From contig NZ_JAMXSS010000002.1 of assembly GCF_024124825.1 (NCBI RefSeq), positions 2,232,001 to 2,296,000 on the forward strand: a stretch of 64,000 nt of DNA, written 5' to 3'. Both the position numbers and the translations under genes were made by a program. Positions 55,428 to 63,723 of this stretch are shown piece after piece; within the stretch, counting starts at the first letter, position 1; each line of letters starts with the position of its first letter. The notes beneath the pieces are model-generated. The model worked only from the letters and a program-made list of their open reading frames with translations, searched no databases and was not told where the DNA came from. The DNA is from Arthrobacter sp. H16F315 (GTDB lineage Bacteria; Actinomycetota; Actinomycetes; Actinomycetales; Micrococcaceae).

Positions 55428-56816
55428 TCAGGCCAGCCAGCCCTCCGGTCCGCCGCTTCCGGCTGCGTACTCTTCAAGCGGTGCGCTGTCCCGGTCCCAG
55501 GCCTTCAAGACCGGCCCCAGGATGCGCCAGCAGTCTTCGGCGGTATCGGCGCGGACCGAGAGCAGGGGGTCCCCGGTCAGGACCCCTTCGAGCACCTCCC
55601 CGTAGGGCAGCAGATCGGAGGCGCTGAGCTCAGCCTTGAGGGTGGCGCGGTCCAGGCTGAGGACGTCGCCGGGGCCGTTTACATCGACGTCGAACTGCAG
55701 TGTGTCCGGTCCGAAGCCGATCCTGAGCTGGTTGGGGGAAGCCACCCCGCTGAAGCCCTTGGGCAGCTGCGGGACGGGGCGGAAGGTCACCACGGCTTCC
55801 TTGCGTTCAGTGCCCAGGGCCTTTCCGGAGCGCAGGATAAAGGGGACACCCTGCCACCGCCAGTTCTCGATCCGCACCTCAACCTCGGCCAGCGTCTCCG
55901 TGCCCCGGGACGCGTCGACGCCGTCCTCCTTGGCATAGTCCGGTACCTTCCGGCCATCGATCGATCCCGCGGTATAACGGGCGCGGCGGGTGCTTTTCGC
56001 GAAGGGCGCCTTGATGCTGCTGGCGCGCAGCACCGTCGCCACGGCATCGCGGAGATCGCGTTCATGCACCGAGGCCGGGGGCTCGATCGCCATCAATGCC
56101 ATGATCTGCAACAGGTGGCTTTGGATCATGTCGCGCAGGGCGCCGGCGCCGTCGTAGTAGCGGGCCCGGCCCTCCAGCGCGAGGTCCTCGTCGAAGACAA
56201 TCTCGACCCGTTCGATGTGCTCGCGGTTCCACACCGGCTCCAGGAAGGCGTTGGCGAAGCGGAGCCCCAGGATATTTAGAACCGTCGCCTTGCCCAGGAA
56301 GTGGTCCACCCGGTGAATGTGGTCCTCCGGGACCAGCGCGGCCAGGGTTTCGTTGAGGTGCCGGGCCGACTCCTCGCTGGAACCGAACGGTTTTTCCATC
56401 ACCAGGCGGGTCCCCGCGGGCACCTGGCCGGGATCCAGCGCCTCGCAGGCCAGCTGGCTGATATGCGGCGGCAGGGCGAAGTAGACCGCCACTGGCCCCT
56501 GCAGCTCCGCCAGGAGGCCGGCCAGTTGCCCGTCGGCGGTGACGTCGAGCCGGCGGTAGCTGGTGGTGCCGCGGATCCGCTTCAGCTCCCGCCGGCCATC
56601 TGCGCCGGCCTGGGAGTTCGCGTCGGCGAAGGACTCTTCGAGGCGTTCGGCCCATTGGTCCGGGGTCCAGGGATCCGAGCCGGCGCCCACCAGGGTCAGT
56701 CCGCCGGCACGTCCCCGGGAGACGAGCCGGGCGAGCCCCGGCAGCAGCAGCCTGCCGGTGAGGTCGCCCGAGGCGCCCAGGATGAGCAGGGTCTTTACTG
56801 AATTTTGACTGGTCAC
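55428..56816 (-). CDS. zwf: Glucose-6-phosphate dehydrogenase family protein
   Basis: The 462-residue protein has the family NAD(P) motif GASGDLTGRLLLPGL, the substrate site EKPFGSS and the catalytic RVDHFLGKATVLNIL. It would oxidise glucose 6-phosphate to 6-phosphogluconolactone. It is shorter than the usual 490-515 residues. In this group a main zwf normally lies with tkt, tal, pgi and opcA, none of which are here, so this is probably a second paralogue. The start is GTG. It is divergent from ffh and convergent with glnK. Confidence 0.85.
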   Translation of the reverse strand: MTSQNSVKTLLILGASGDLTGRLLLPGLARLVSRGRAGGLTLVGAGSDPWTPDQWAERLEESFADANSQAGADGRRELKRIRGTTSYRRLDVTADGQLAGLLAELQGPVAVYFALPPHISQLACEALDPGQVPAGTRLVMEKPFGSSEESARHLNETLAALVPEDHIHRVDHFLGKATVLNILGLRFANAFLEPVWNREHIERVEIVFDEDLALEGRARYYDGAGALRDMIQSHLLQIMALMAIEPPASVHERDLRDAVATVLRASSIKAPFAKSTRRARYTAGSIDGRKVPDYAKEDGVDASRGTETLAEVEVRIENWRWQGVPFILRSGKALGTERKEAVVTFRPVPQLPKGFSGVASPNQLRIGFGPDTLQFDVDVNGPGDVLSLDRATLKAELSASDLLPYGEVLEGVLTGDPLLSVRADTAEDCWRILGPVLKAWDRDSAPLEEYAAGSGGPEGWLA

Positions 56817-56968
56817 CTAAGTCAGCATGCCATCATGAAGGCGCGTCTTGGTACCCTAGATAGTCGAGTCCCGTTGTCGAGGCGGTTCGTTCAGGCGAAC
56901 CTCAGTCGCGACACTGGCGAGCCGGACCGGCCGCCAACTGTAGATCCACTGAAAGAAGTGCACGGCGC

Positions 56969-58554
56969 GTGTTCAATTCACTCTCTGACCGGTTGACAGC
57001 AACCTTCAAGAACCTCCGTGGCAAGGGCCGCCTGACCGAGGCGGACGTTGACGCTACGGTCCGCGAAATCCGGCGCGCCCTCCTGGACGCGGACGTCGCC
57101 GTTCCGGTGGTCCGCGAATTCACCGGACGGGTCCGCGAGCGGGCCCTCGGAGCGGAAGTCTCCGCAGCGCTGAACCCGGGCCAGCAGATCGTCAAGATCG
57201 TCAACGAGGAGCTCGTCGAGATCCTGGGCGGCGAAACCCGCCGGATCCGCCTCGCGAAGACCGGCCCCACGATCATCATGCTGGCCGGTCTCCAGGGTGC
57301 CGGCAAAACAACGCTGGCAGGCAAGCTCTCCAAGCACCTCAAGGCGCAGGGCCACAGCCCCATGCTGGTGGCCTGCGACCTGCAGCGCCCCAATGCCGTC
57401 ACACAGCTCCAGGTGGTGGGCCAGCGTGCCGGGGTTCCGGTCTTCGCCCCGCACCCCGGCGCCACCTCCACCGAGCTGGACCACCCGGCCGGCGACCCGG
57501 TCGCCGTCGCCCGTGCCGGCGTGGAAGAGGCAAAGCGGACACTGCACGATGTTGTGATCGTGGATACCGCCGGCCGGACCGGCGTCGACGCCGAGATGAT
57601 GGAACAGGCACGCCAGATCCGCCGGGCCATCGTTCCGAATGAAGTGCTGTTTGTGGTCGATGCCATGATCGGCCAGGACGCCGTCAACACGGCCATGGCC
57701 TTTGACGAAGGCGTCAACTTCACCGGCATCGTGCTCTCCAAGCTCGACGGCGACGCCCGCGGCGGTGCCGCGCTTTCGGTCGCCTCCGTCACCGGTAAGC
57801 CGGTGATGTTCGCGTCCACCGGTGAAGGCTTGGACGACTTCGAGCTCTTCCACCCGGACCGGATGGCCTCACGCATCCTTGACCTCGGTGACGTGCTGAC
57901 CCTGATTGAGCAGGCGGAGAAGTCCTGGGACAAGGACGAAGCTGCCCGGATGGCGAAGAAGTTCGCCGACCAGGAAGACTTCACCCTGGACGATTTCCTG
58001 GCCCAGATGCAGCAGATCCGCAATATGGGTTCCATGAAGAAGATGCTCATGATGATGCCGGGAGCGCAGAACATCCGGCAGCAGCTCGAGCAGTTTGACG
58101 AGCGCGAGATCGACCGCGTCGAGGCGATCGTCCGTTCCATGACGCCGCACGAACGCGTCGCACCCAAAATCATTAACGGTTCCCGCCGGGCCAGGATTGC
58201 CCGCGGTTCCGGTGTGCACGTGTCCGAGGTCAACGGCCTGCTGGAACGCTTTATGCAGGCGCAGAAGATGATGAAGAAGATGGCTGCCGGCGGCGGCATG
58301 CCCGGAATGCCGGGGATGCCGGGGATGGGTGGCGGCGGGGCCCGCAAGGGCGGAAAGAGCGCGCCCAAGAAAAAGCCCGTTCCGGCAACCCGGCCAAGGC
58401 CGCCCAGGAGCTCAAGGACGCCCAGGCCCGCCGGACCGAGGGTGCCAAGGCACTGCCGACCGGTGCCTCGTTCGGCCAGCAGGGCGGAGACTTCGACCCC
58501 TCCCAGTTGAACCTGCCCAAGGGCTTTGACAAGTTCCTCGGCGGCGGCAAATAG
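56969..58554 (+). CDS. ffh: Signal recognition particle protein Ffh, C-terminal frameshift
   Basis: Ffh binds 4.5S RNA and signal sequences. The protein starts MFNSLSDRLTATFKNLRGKGRL, with the G motifs LAGLQGAGKTTLAGKL, VIVDTAGRTGVDAEMM and SKLDGDARGGAALS, and a Met-rich M domain (NMGSMKKMLMMMPG, RFMQAQKMMKKMAAGGGMPGMPGMPG). The last frame ends early in a non-homologous tail at 58510. One extra G near 58379 (CCCGTTCC to CCCGGTTCC) restores GSGNPAKAAQELKD and the usual end LPKGFDKFLGGGK with stop at 58552-58554, 528 residues in all. I therefore annotate to 58554. The GTG start fits the family. Confidence 0.92.
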
Positions 58555-58612
58555 GCGCTGGCGGCAGCGATGTCGGCGGCCCGTTGTCGGACCGGTGCCA
58601 TAGGGTTAGACA

Positions 58613-59362
58613 ATGTTCAAGCAGCGCGTAGTCTTCGTCCACGGGGCGGGCAGCTTCGGCGCTGCCGCGTGGCCGAAACAGCATGGTATGGCGCTGAGCT
58701 ACGACGCCCTGTTCCTGCGCCGGCACGGGTATGACCCGGTCGAGGAGCCGCTGGAAACGGACTTCTGTGCCGATGCCGCCATTGTGCTGCGGGCCCTGGC
58801 CGACGACGGCCGCGGCGAGGCCGGCGGGCACGTTGTGGCACACTCCCAGGGGGCCATCGCCGCGATGATGGCCGCCGTCGAACGGCCTGAACTGGTGCAC
58901 TCGCTGACCCTGGTGGAGCCGGCCTGTCTATCACTCACCGCGGAGCTGCCGGCGACGGCAGCGCACCGGGCCCTGATGCAGCCGCTCTTCGAGGTCCGCC
59001 AGCACCTAAGCGATGAGGACTTCCACCGCGAATTCGTCCGCCGGGTGTTCGCGGCCCAGAGCCCGGCCCAGTCCGGCCTTGGTGACCCGAACCCGGAAGA
59101 CCGGCGTGAGGCGTGCCGCCTGCGTCTCCAGGCTCCGGCCTGGGAAGCCCCGCTGCAGATCGTCCCCGGTGTGCCCACTTTGGTGCTGACCGGCGGCTGG
59201 GAACCGCTGTATGAAGAGATCGCAGGCTATTTGCGTGACACCGGCGCCGTGCACCGCACAGCGGCGGGCGGGCACCGGCCCCAGGATTCGGCGGAGGGAA
59301 ACCGGCTGATCCGGGCGTTTATCGCCGATGTTGGCCGGCAACAGCACGCCCATGCCTCCTAG
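58613..59362 (+). CDS. Alpha/beta hydrolase
   Basis: This 249-residue cytoplasmic protein of the alpha/beta hydrolase fold has VVFVHGAG at the oxyanion region, the nucleophile elbow VVAHSQGAIAAMMA (Ser in HSQG), and a late TAAGGHRPQ with the probable catalytic His. The acid is likely the Glu in GGWEPLYEE or a nearby residue. There is no signal peptide. The substrate is unknown. It starts 58 bases after the corrected ffh stop and is followed 38 bases later by an amidohydrolase gene; the two may be one transcript. Confidence 0.78.
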   Translation: MFKQRVVFVHGAGSFGAAAWPKQHGMALSYDALFLRRHGYDPVEEPLETDFCADAAIVLRALADDGRGEAGGHVVAHSQGAIAAMMAAVERPELVHSLTLVEPACLSLTAELPATAAHRALMQPLFEVRQHLSDEDFHREFVRRVFAAQSPAQSGLGDPNPEDRREACRLRLQAPAWEAPLQIVPGVPTLVLTGGWEPLYEEIAGYLRDTGAVHRTAAGGHRPQDSAEGNRLIRAFIADVGRQQHAHAS

Positions 59363-59400
59363 CCGTTTCCGGAAGCGCCCTGCGGAATAGGCTTGATCCC

Positions 59401-60483
59401 ATGACCCGCATCATCGAGTTCACCGGACCCATCCTTACCGGCCCCGACCGGGAACGCCGGGGCCTCTGGTCGGTCGACGGCCTGCTGACCTTTGACCGTC
59501 CCGCACTCGCCCCGGACCTGGTTCTCGATGGCTGGGTCATCCCCGGGCTGGTTGACGCGCACTGCCACATCGGACTGGGTCCGGGCGGGGACGTGCCGGC
59601 ACAGCTGGCCGAGGAACAGGCCAGGACCGACCGTGACGCCGGCACCCTGCTGGTCCGCGACGCCGGAGCCGTCCACGACACCCGCTGGCTCCAGCACCGG
59701 GCGGAGCTGCCGCGCATCATCCGTTCCGGCCGGCACATCGCCAGGACCCGGAGGTACCTCCGTGGCTTCGCCGTCGAGGTGGAGCCCCGGGAACTGGTGG
59801 AAGCCGTGCGCAAGCAGGCGCGCGCCGGCGACGGCTGGGTCAAGCTGGTGGGGGACTGGATCAACCGCGACGACGGCGACCTCGCCCCCTCGTTTCCCGC
59901 GGCGGTGCTCAAGGACGCCGTCCGGGCCGCCCACGATGAAGGCGCCCGGGTCACGGCCCATTGCTTCGCCGAAAGCACCCTGGATGACATGCTGGACGCC
60001 GGAATCGACTGCATCGAACACGCCACGGGCCTGCTGCCGCGGCATCTTCCGAGATTCGTCGAACAGGGTGTGCCGATCGTCCCCACGCTCATTAACATCG
60101 CCACCTTCCCCGACATCGCCGCCCAGGCCGAGGCAAAGTTCCCCCGGTACGCGGCGCATATGCGCGCCTTATGGGAGCGCCGGGCAGAACGTGTCCATGA
60201 GGCCTTCGAAGCCGGCGTCACTATCTATGCCGGCACGGACGCCGGAAGCGTTATTAAACATGGGCGCATCGTTGATGAAATCCAGGCGCTGCACGCAGCC
60301 GGGCTGCCGGCCCGGGCGGCGCTCGACGCCGGCGCCTGGGCCGCCCGGGACTGGCTGGGCGCGCCCGGTATCACCGACGGCGCCAGCGCCGACGTCCTGG
60401 TCTGCACAGAGGATCCACGCGGCAACCTGGCCGCCCTGCAGGAGCTGAGGCACATCGTGCTGCGCGGCGAACCGGTCCGCTAG
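59401..60483 (+). CDS. Amidohydrolase family protein
   Basis: The 360-residue metal-dependent hydrolase has the N-terminal metal motif LVDAHCHIGLG (HxH type, with Cys between), a likely metal or carboxylate ligand region in GWVKLVGDW, VTAHCFAES, CIEHATG and the catalytic Asp in YAGTDAGSVIKHGRIVDE. This resembles imidazolonepropionase and prolidase-like amidohydrolases. The substrate is unknown. The ATG is preceded by no strong ribosome site. It ends before a 102-base spacer holding an operator-like palindrome. Confidence 0.82.
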   Translation: MTRIIEFTGPILTGPDRERRGLWSVDGLLTFDRPALAPDLVLDGWVIPGLVDAHCHIGLGPGGDVPAQLAEEQARTDRDAGTLLVRDAGAVHDTRWLQHRAELPRIIRSGRHIARTRRYLRGFAVEVEPRELVEAVRKQARAGDGWVKLVGDWINRDDGDLAPSFPAAVLKDAVRAAHDEGARVTAHCFAESTLDDMLDAGIDCIEHATGLLPRHLPRFVEQGVPIVPTLINIATFPDIAAQAEAKFPRYAAHMRALWERRAERVHEAFEAGVTIYAGTDAGSVIKHGRIVDEIQALHAAGLPARAALDAGAWAARDWLGAPGITDGASADVLVCTEDPRGNLAALQELRHIVLRGEPVR

Positions 60484-60510
60484 GGATAAACCCGGCCCAC
60501 TTGGAATAAA

Positions 60511-60522
60511 TTGAAGCTTCAA
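60511..60522 (+). promoter_or_regulatory. Palindromic operator (MarR-like) ahead of the dioxygenase gene
   Basis: TTGAAGCTTCAA is a perfect 12-base palindrome in an AT-rich spot (TATATATC follows at 60532) 64 bases before the VOC gene. TTGAAGCTTCAA-type sites are typical for MarR regulators of extradiol dioxygenase genes. No regulator gene is adjacent. Confidence 0.5.
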
Positions 60523-60585
60523 GTAATTTAGCTATATATCAAGGTCATCGAGCGTCGGTGGCCCGCGAAGCACCGGAGTGATCAT

Positions 60586-61461
60586 ATGACCGCAGAAGCC
60601 AGCACCCAGGATCTCCTTCCGGCCGCCCTGACCATGGGCGCCGTGATGCTTAAGGTCGGCGACCTGAAGCTTATGACCGACTACTACCAGCGCGCCCTCG
60701 GCCTGGACATCGTGGCCGAGCAGGACGGCGGCCTCTACCTCGGGCGCCGCCAGAAGCCGCTGGTCCACCTCGCGCCGGCGCCCGGACTGAGGGCCGCGTC
60801 CCGCGGCGAGGCCGGCCTCTTCCACACCGCGTTGTTGTTCGAGGACCAGCAGTCCCTCGCCGCCACCGTCGCCAGCGCGGCGCAGTACCAGCCGCAGTCC
60901 TTCAGCGGCAGCGCCGACCATCTGGTCAGCGAAGCCTTCTACTTCACGGATCCCGAGGGCAACGGGATCGAGCTGTACTGGGACCGGCTCCGTGACGCCT
61001 GGTCCTGGGACGGCAAAAACGTGATGATGGACAGCCTGGCCCTCCCGCCACAGCGCTACCTGGAAGAGTTCCTCACCGAGGAGTCCGTGGCCGGGCAGCG
61101 CGAGGCCAGCGCCGGCGTTGGGCATGTCCACCTGCAGGTCGGCGACGTCCGGTCCGCCGAGGATTTTTATGTTGGCACCCTCGGTTTCGAAAAGACCCTG
61201 GCCATGCACGGCCAGGCACTGTTCGTCTCGGCCGGCGGCTACCACCACCACATGGCCATGAACGTCTGGAACAGCCAGGGCGCCGGACCCCGCCGGGACA
61301 CCCTGGGGCTCGGCGAGGTGCTGATCGAAGTACCGGCCGGAGACGACGTCGGGGCCCTCGCTGACCGTCTCAAGGCCGCAGGGGTCCAGTCCCACCACAC
61401 CGGGGCTGAACTGCGCTTCGAGGACCCGTGGCGGAACCGGATCCGCGTCGCCGTGCGCTGA
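60586..61461 (+). CDS. VOC-family extradiol-dioxygenase-like protein (CatE type)
   Basis: The 291-residue protein has two vicinal-oxygen-chelate halves. The first (GAVMLKVGDLKLMTDYYQRALGL ... FYFTDPEGNGIELYWDR) has Val-Met where the metal His is usual. The second (GVGHVHLQVGDVRSAEDFYVGTLGF, YHHHMAMNVW, then EDPWRNRIRV at the end) keeps His residues. This layout matches CatE-like catechol 2,3-dioxygenases and glyoxalase relatives. The aromatic substrate is unknown. GGAG lies ahead of the ATG. The palindromic operator upstream suggests control by a phenolic-sensing MarR protein. Confidence 0.78.
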   Translation: MTAEASTQDLLPAALTMGAVMLKVGDLKLMTDYYQRALGLDIVAEQDGGLYLGRRQKPLVHLAPAPGLRAASRGEAGLFHTALLFEDQQSLAATVASAAQYQPQSFSGSADHLVSEAFYFTDPEGNGIELYWDRLRDAWSWDGKNVMMDSLALPPQRYLEEFLTEESVAGQREASAGVGHVHLQVGDVRSAEDFYVGTLGFEKTLAMHGQALFVSAGGYHHHMAMNVWNSQGAGPRRDTLGLGEVLIEVPAGDDVGALADRLKAAGVQSHHTGAELRFEDPWRNRIRVAVR

Positions 61462-61488
61462 GCGCGGAAGCGGGTTGGGCAAGGCTCT

Positions 61489-61599
61489 GGACATGTCCAC
61501 TGGTGGCTGGCAGGGGAGTTGGACATGTCCACTGGTCGCGGCCGGAAGTGGGCATAGCGGGGATATGTCCAGTGGCTGCGGGAGGCGGAGGGCATGTCC
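61489..61599. repeat. Four copies of a GGACATGTCC palindrome
   Basis: GGACATGTCC occurs at 61489-61498 and 61521-61530, each followed by ACTGG. Variants are GGATATGTCC (61561-61570, then AGTGG) and GGGCATGTCC (61590-61599). Spacing is 32, 40 and 29 bases. They lie in the 226-base non-coding stretch between the dioxygenase gene and the next gene, which otherwise holds no gene. They may be operator sites or a degenerating repeat family. Confidence 0.7.
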
Positions 61600-61687
61600 A
61601 TCCCGGGCGCGGCCGCAGTGAAGCGGTTAGGCTGAAGAGACGCCAGAAATGCGGCCCGGCGCCGCCAGACAACTAAGGACGAGCTCC

Positions 61688-62125
61688 ATGGGATTCACCG
61701 AAGTCTTTGTCTCCACCCACGATGAAGCCCTCAAGCGTGCAACCGCACTCTACGGCGGGGCTGCAGCCATTCCCGCGGCGGTGCGGATTGCCGAGATTAC
61801 CGACTTTGAAATAGAGCGCCTCGGCGACCTGGCGGGAACCGCCGTCCACGCAGCCGGCGCCGACTACGAGCTGGCCATGGTGGACGTCGCCAGCGATTCC
61901 CTGCTCGGGGTCCCGCCGGCGATGGTCCGAGCGCTGGCCGAGCTGCTCAGCTATGAGACCGAAGGAGAAGGCGAAATCCTCGACGACGTCGCCGAAAGCT
62001 GGGCGGCCGAGGAGGACATGCCCTTTGGTGCGGAGCAAGCCGTCCGCTATGTCCGCCAGCTCGCCGACCTTGCTGCCGCCGTCGACCCCGCCAGCAAGTC
62101 CGGGCTCTACGTCTGGACGTCCTGA
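61688..62125 (+). CDS. Conserved hypothetical acidic protein
   Basis: This 145-residue soluble protein is not recognised. It is acidic (many Glu and Asp, for example ETEGEGEILDDVAESW) and opens MGFTEVFVSTHDEALKRATALY. It has no signal peptide, membrane helix or Cys. The ATG at 61688 has an AAGGAC site six bases upstream and is preferred to the longer frame from 61649. It resembles small DUF proteins of the DUF1877 type only in size and layout. It is followed by a 206-base spacer before rpsP, which must contain the rpsP promoter; I see no clear boxes. Confidence 0.65.
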   Translation: MGFTEVFVSTHDEALKRATALYGGAAAIPAAVRIAEITDFEIERLGDLAGTAVHAAGADYELAMVDVASDSLLGVPPAMVRALAELLSYETEGEGEILDDVAESWAAEEDMPFGAEQAVRYVRQLADLAAAVDPASKSGLYVWTS

Positions 62126-62331
62126 CGCGCCGGATGGCCTTTGGCCGGACCGGTTGCGGGTGTCAAGTCGAAATCCCCGCGCTGATCTGGCACAATGGAC
62201 AGGTACTTGATCTGCGTGGCCCCTCTCTCCGCGTCCGGATCTTGTCCTTTTAGAACCCCCTAGTACGGCCCGCCCCACGGGTGCAGAACGCCGGGCTCGA
62301 CCCCGTTTCAGAAACAGGAGTGACCACAAAA

Positions 62332-62754
62332 GTGGCCGTAAAGATTCGCCTTAAGCGCTTTGGCAAGATGCGCGCACCGTACTACCGTATCGTCGTCATG
62401 GACGCACGCTCCAAGCGTGACGGCCGTGCCATCGAGGAGATCGGCAAGTACCACCCGACCGAAGAGCCCTCGTACATCGAGGTCGACACGGACCGTGCAC
62501 AGTACTGGCTCGGCGTCGGCGCACAGCCGTCCGAGCAGGTCGCCGCGATCCTCAAGATCACCGGTGACTGGCAGAAGTTCAAGGGTCTCCCGGGCCAGGA
62601 GGGCACCTTGAAGACCAAGGCTCCCAAGGCTGCCTTCGTTACCCCGGAAAAGGGTTCCGTGATTATCCCGGAAGCCATCACCAAGAAGGCCAAGAAGGAC
62701 GACGCAGCCGAGGCCCCCGCCGACGCAGCAGCAGAGACCACCGAGGCTGAGTAA
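62332..62754 (+). CDS. rpsP: 30S ribosomal protein S16
   Basis: S16 is an early-binding protein of the small subunit. The 140-residue product begins [32 protein letters not shown], the conserved S16 start, followed by [13 protein letters not shown]. The ~50-residue Ala/Lys/Glu-rich C-terminal tail is common in Actinobacteria. The GTG at 62332 is chosen because it matches the family start and lies behind ACAGGAG; the open frame from 62281 would add 17 non-family residues. It heads the rpsP-khpA block. Confidence 0.96.
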   Translation: MAVKIRLKRFGKMRAPYYRIVVMDARSKRDGRAIEEIGKYHPTEEPSYIEVDTDRAQYWLGVGAQPSEQVAAILKITGDWQKFKGLPGQEGTLKTKAPKAAFVTPEKGSVIIPEAITKKAKKDDAAEAPADAAAETTEAE

Positions 62755-62755
62755 A

Positions 62756-62998
62756 TTGCTGGCAGAAGCGCTCGAACACCTTGTCCGCGGGATCGTTGAC
62801 AGTCCTGAGGATGTCAAGGTCAGTGCGAAGAACAACCGCCGCGGGGACACCCTCGAAGTGCGCGTTCATCAGGACGACCTCGGACGGGTGATCGGCCGCC
62901 AGGGCCGCACCGCACGCGCCTTGCGCACTGTGGTGGCGGCGCTGACGGACGGCGAACCGGTCAGGGTCGACGTCGTCGATACCGACCGCCGCCGGTAA
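62756..62998 (+). CDS. khpA: KH-domain RNA-binding protein KhpA
   Basis: This 80-residue protein has a single KH domain with the GxxG loop in VIGRQGRTARALRTVV. KhpA (YlqC) works with KhpB in RNA binding and affects cell-size and division proteins in Gram-positives. The start is a TTG one base after the rpsP stop, so it is translationally coupled. A strong terminator at 63022-63067 follows. Confidence 0.92.
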   Translation: MLAEALEHLVRGIVDSPEDVKVSAKNNRRGDTLEVRVHQDDLGRVIGRQGRTARALRTVVAALTDGEPVRVDVVDTDRRR

Positions 62999-63021
62999 CG
63001 CTTTCAGCAGCATTTGTCTTG

Positions 63022-63067
63022 AGTCCGGCCCCTTCACCAGATAATGGTGGAGGGGCCGGACTGTTTT
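63022..63067 (+). terminator. Rho-independent terminator after khpA
   Basis: AGTCCGGCCCCTTCACCA pairs with TGGTGGAGGGGCCGGACT (with one T-G pair and a tiny loop) and is followed by GTTTT. It lies 24 bases after the khpA stop and separates rpsP-khpA from rimM. It could be partial, allowing read-through to rimM-trmD. Confidence 0.8.
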
Positions 63068-63108
63068 CCCCGAGATCCACATACCCATTTACCCGAACAG
63101 AGGAACAG

Positions 63109-63723
63109 ATGCAGCTTCAGGTGGCACGAATCGGCAAGCCCCACGGCATCCGCGGCGAAGTGACTGTCCAGGTGCTCACCGATGCGCCCGGCGACCGCTT
63201 CATCCCCGGGACCCAGTTTGTGGTGGAGCCGGCCACAACAGGGACGCTCACCGTCCTCAGTGCCCGCTGGAACAAGGACATTTTGCTGCTTGCGTTCGAA
63301 GAGATCGAGACCCGCAATGAGGCGGAGACCCTCCGCGGCGCCAAACTCTTTGTTGAAACCGAAGAACTCGACGATGATGACGATGATGAAGGCTGGTACG
63401 AGCACGAGCTCGAAGGCCTGGAGGTGCGCGTCGGGGACGCGGTGGTCGGCAAGGTCTCCGGCCTCCGGACCCTTCCGGTCCAGGACCTGCTCGTTGTCAC
63501 CGCTGCCGACGGCACAGAAGTGCTGATCCCGTTTGTGGAGCAGATTGTCCCCGAGGTCAATGTCGGGGAAGGCTACGTCCTGGTCACCCCGCCGCCGGGA
63601 CTCTTTGAGGTCAATGCCGAGGACGAGGCCAAGACCGGCGACACGCCGGCGTCCGCCCCCGCGTCCACCGCCCCCGCGTCGTCCGCTGCGGCAGTGTCCG
63701 GCGACGCAGGAGACGTCGCCTAA
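63109..63723 (+). CDS. rimM: Ribosome maturation factor RimM
   Basis: RimM helps assemble the head of the small subunit around S19. The 204-residue protein starts MQLQVARIGKPHGIRGEVTVQ, the family N-terminus, has a barrel domain, and then the PRC-barrel with WYEHELEGLEVRVGD and LIPFVEQIVPEVNV. An acidic DDDDDDE run links the domains and a ~35-residue Ala/Thr/Ser tail ends it. The ATG has AGAGGAAC five bases ahead; the open frame from 63019 overlaps the terminator. trmD begins immediately after the stop. Confidence 0.95.
   Translation: MQLQVARIGKPHGIRGEVTVQVLTDAPGDRFIPGTQFVVEPATTGTLTVLSARWNKDILLLAFEEIETRNEAETLRGAKLFVETEELDDDDDDEGWYEHELEGLEVRVGDAVVGKVSGLRTLPVQDLLVVTAADGTEVLIPFVEQIVPEVNVGEGYVLVTPPPGLFEVNAEDEAKTGDTPASAPASTAPASSAAAVSGDAGDVA

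Noticed and set aside
61489..61599. CRISPR array from spaced palindromes
   Set aside because: Repeats are only 10-15 bases and degenerate, spacing varies, and there are no cas genes.
62281..62331. rpsP start at 62281
   Set aside because: It would add 17 residues absent from S16 proteins; the GTG at 62332 has the family start.
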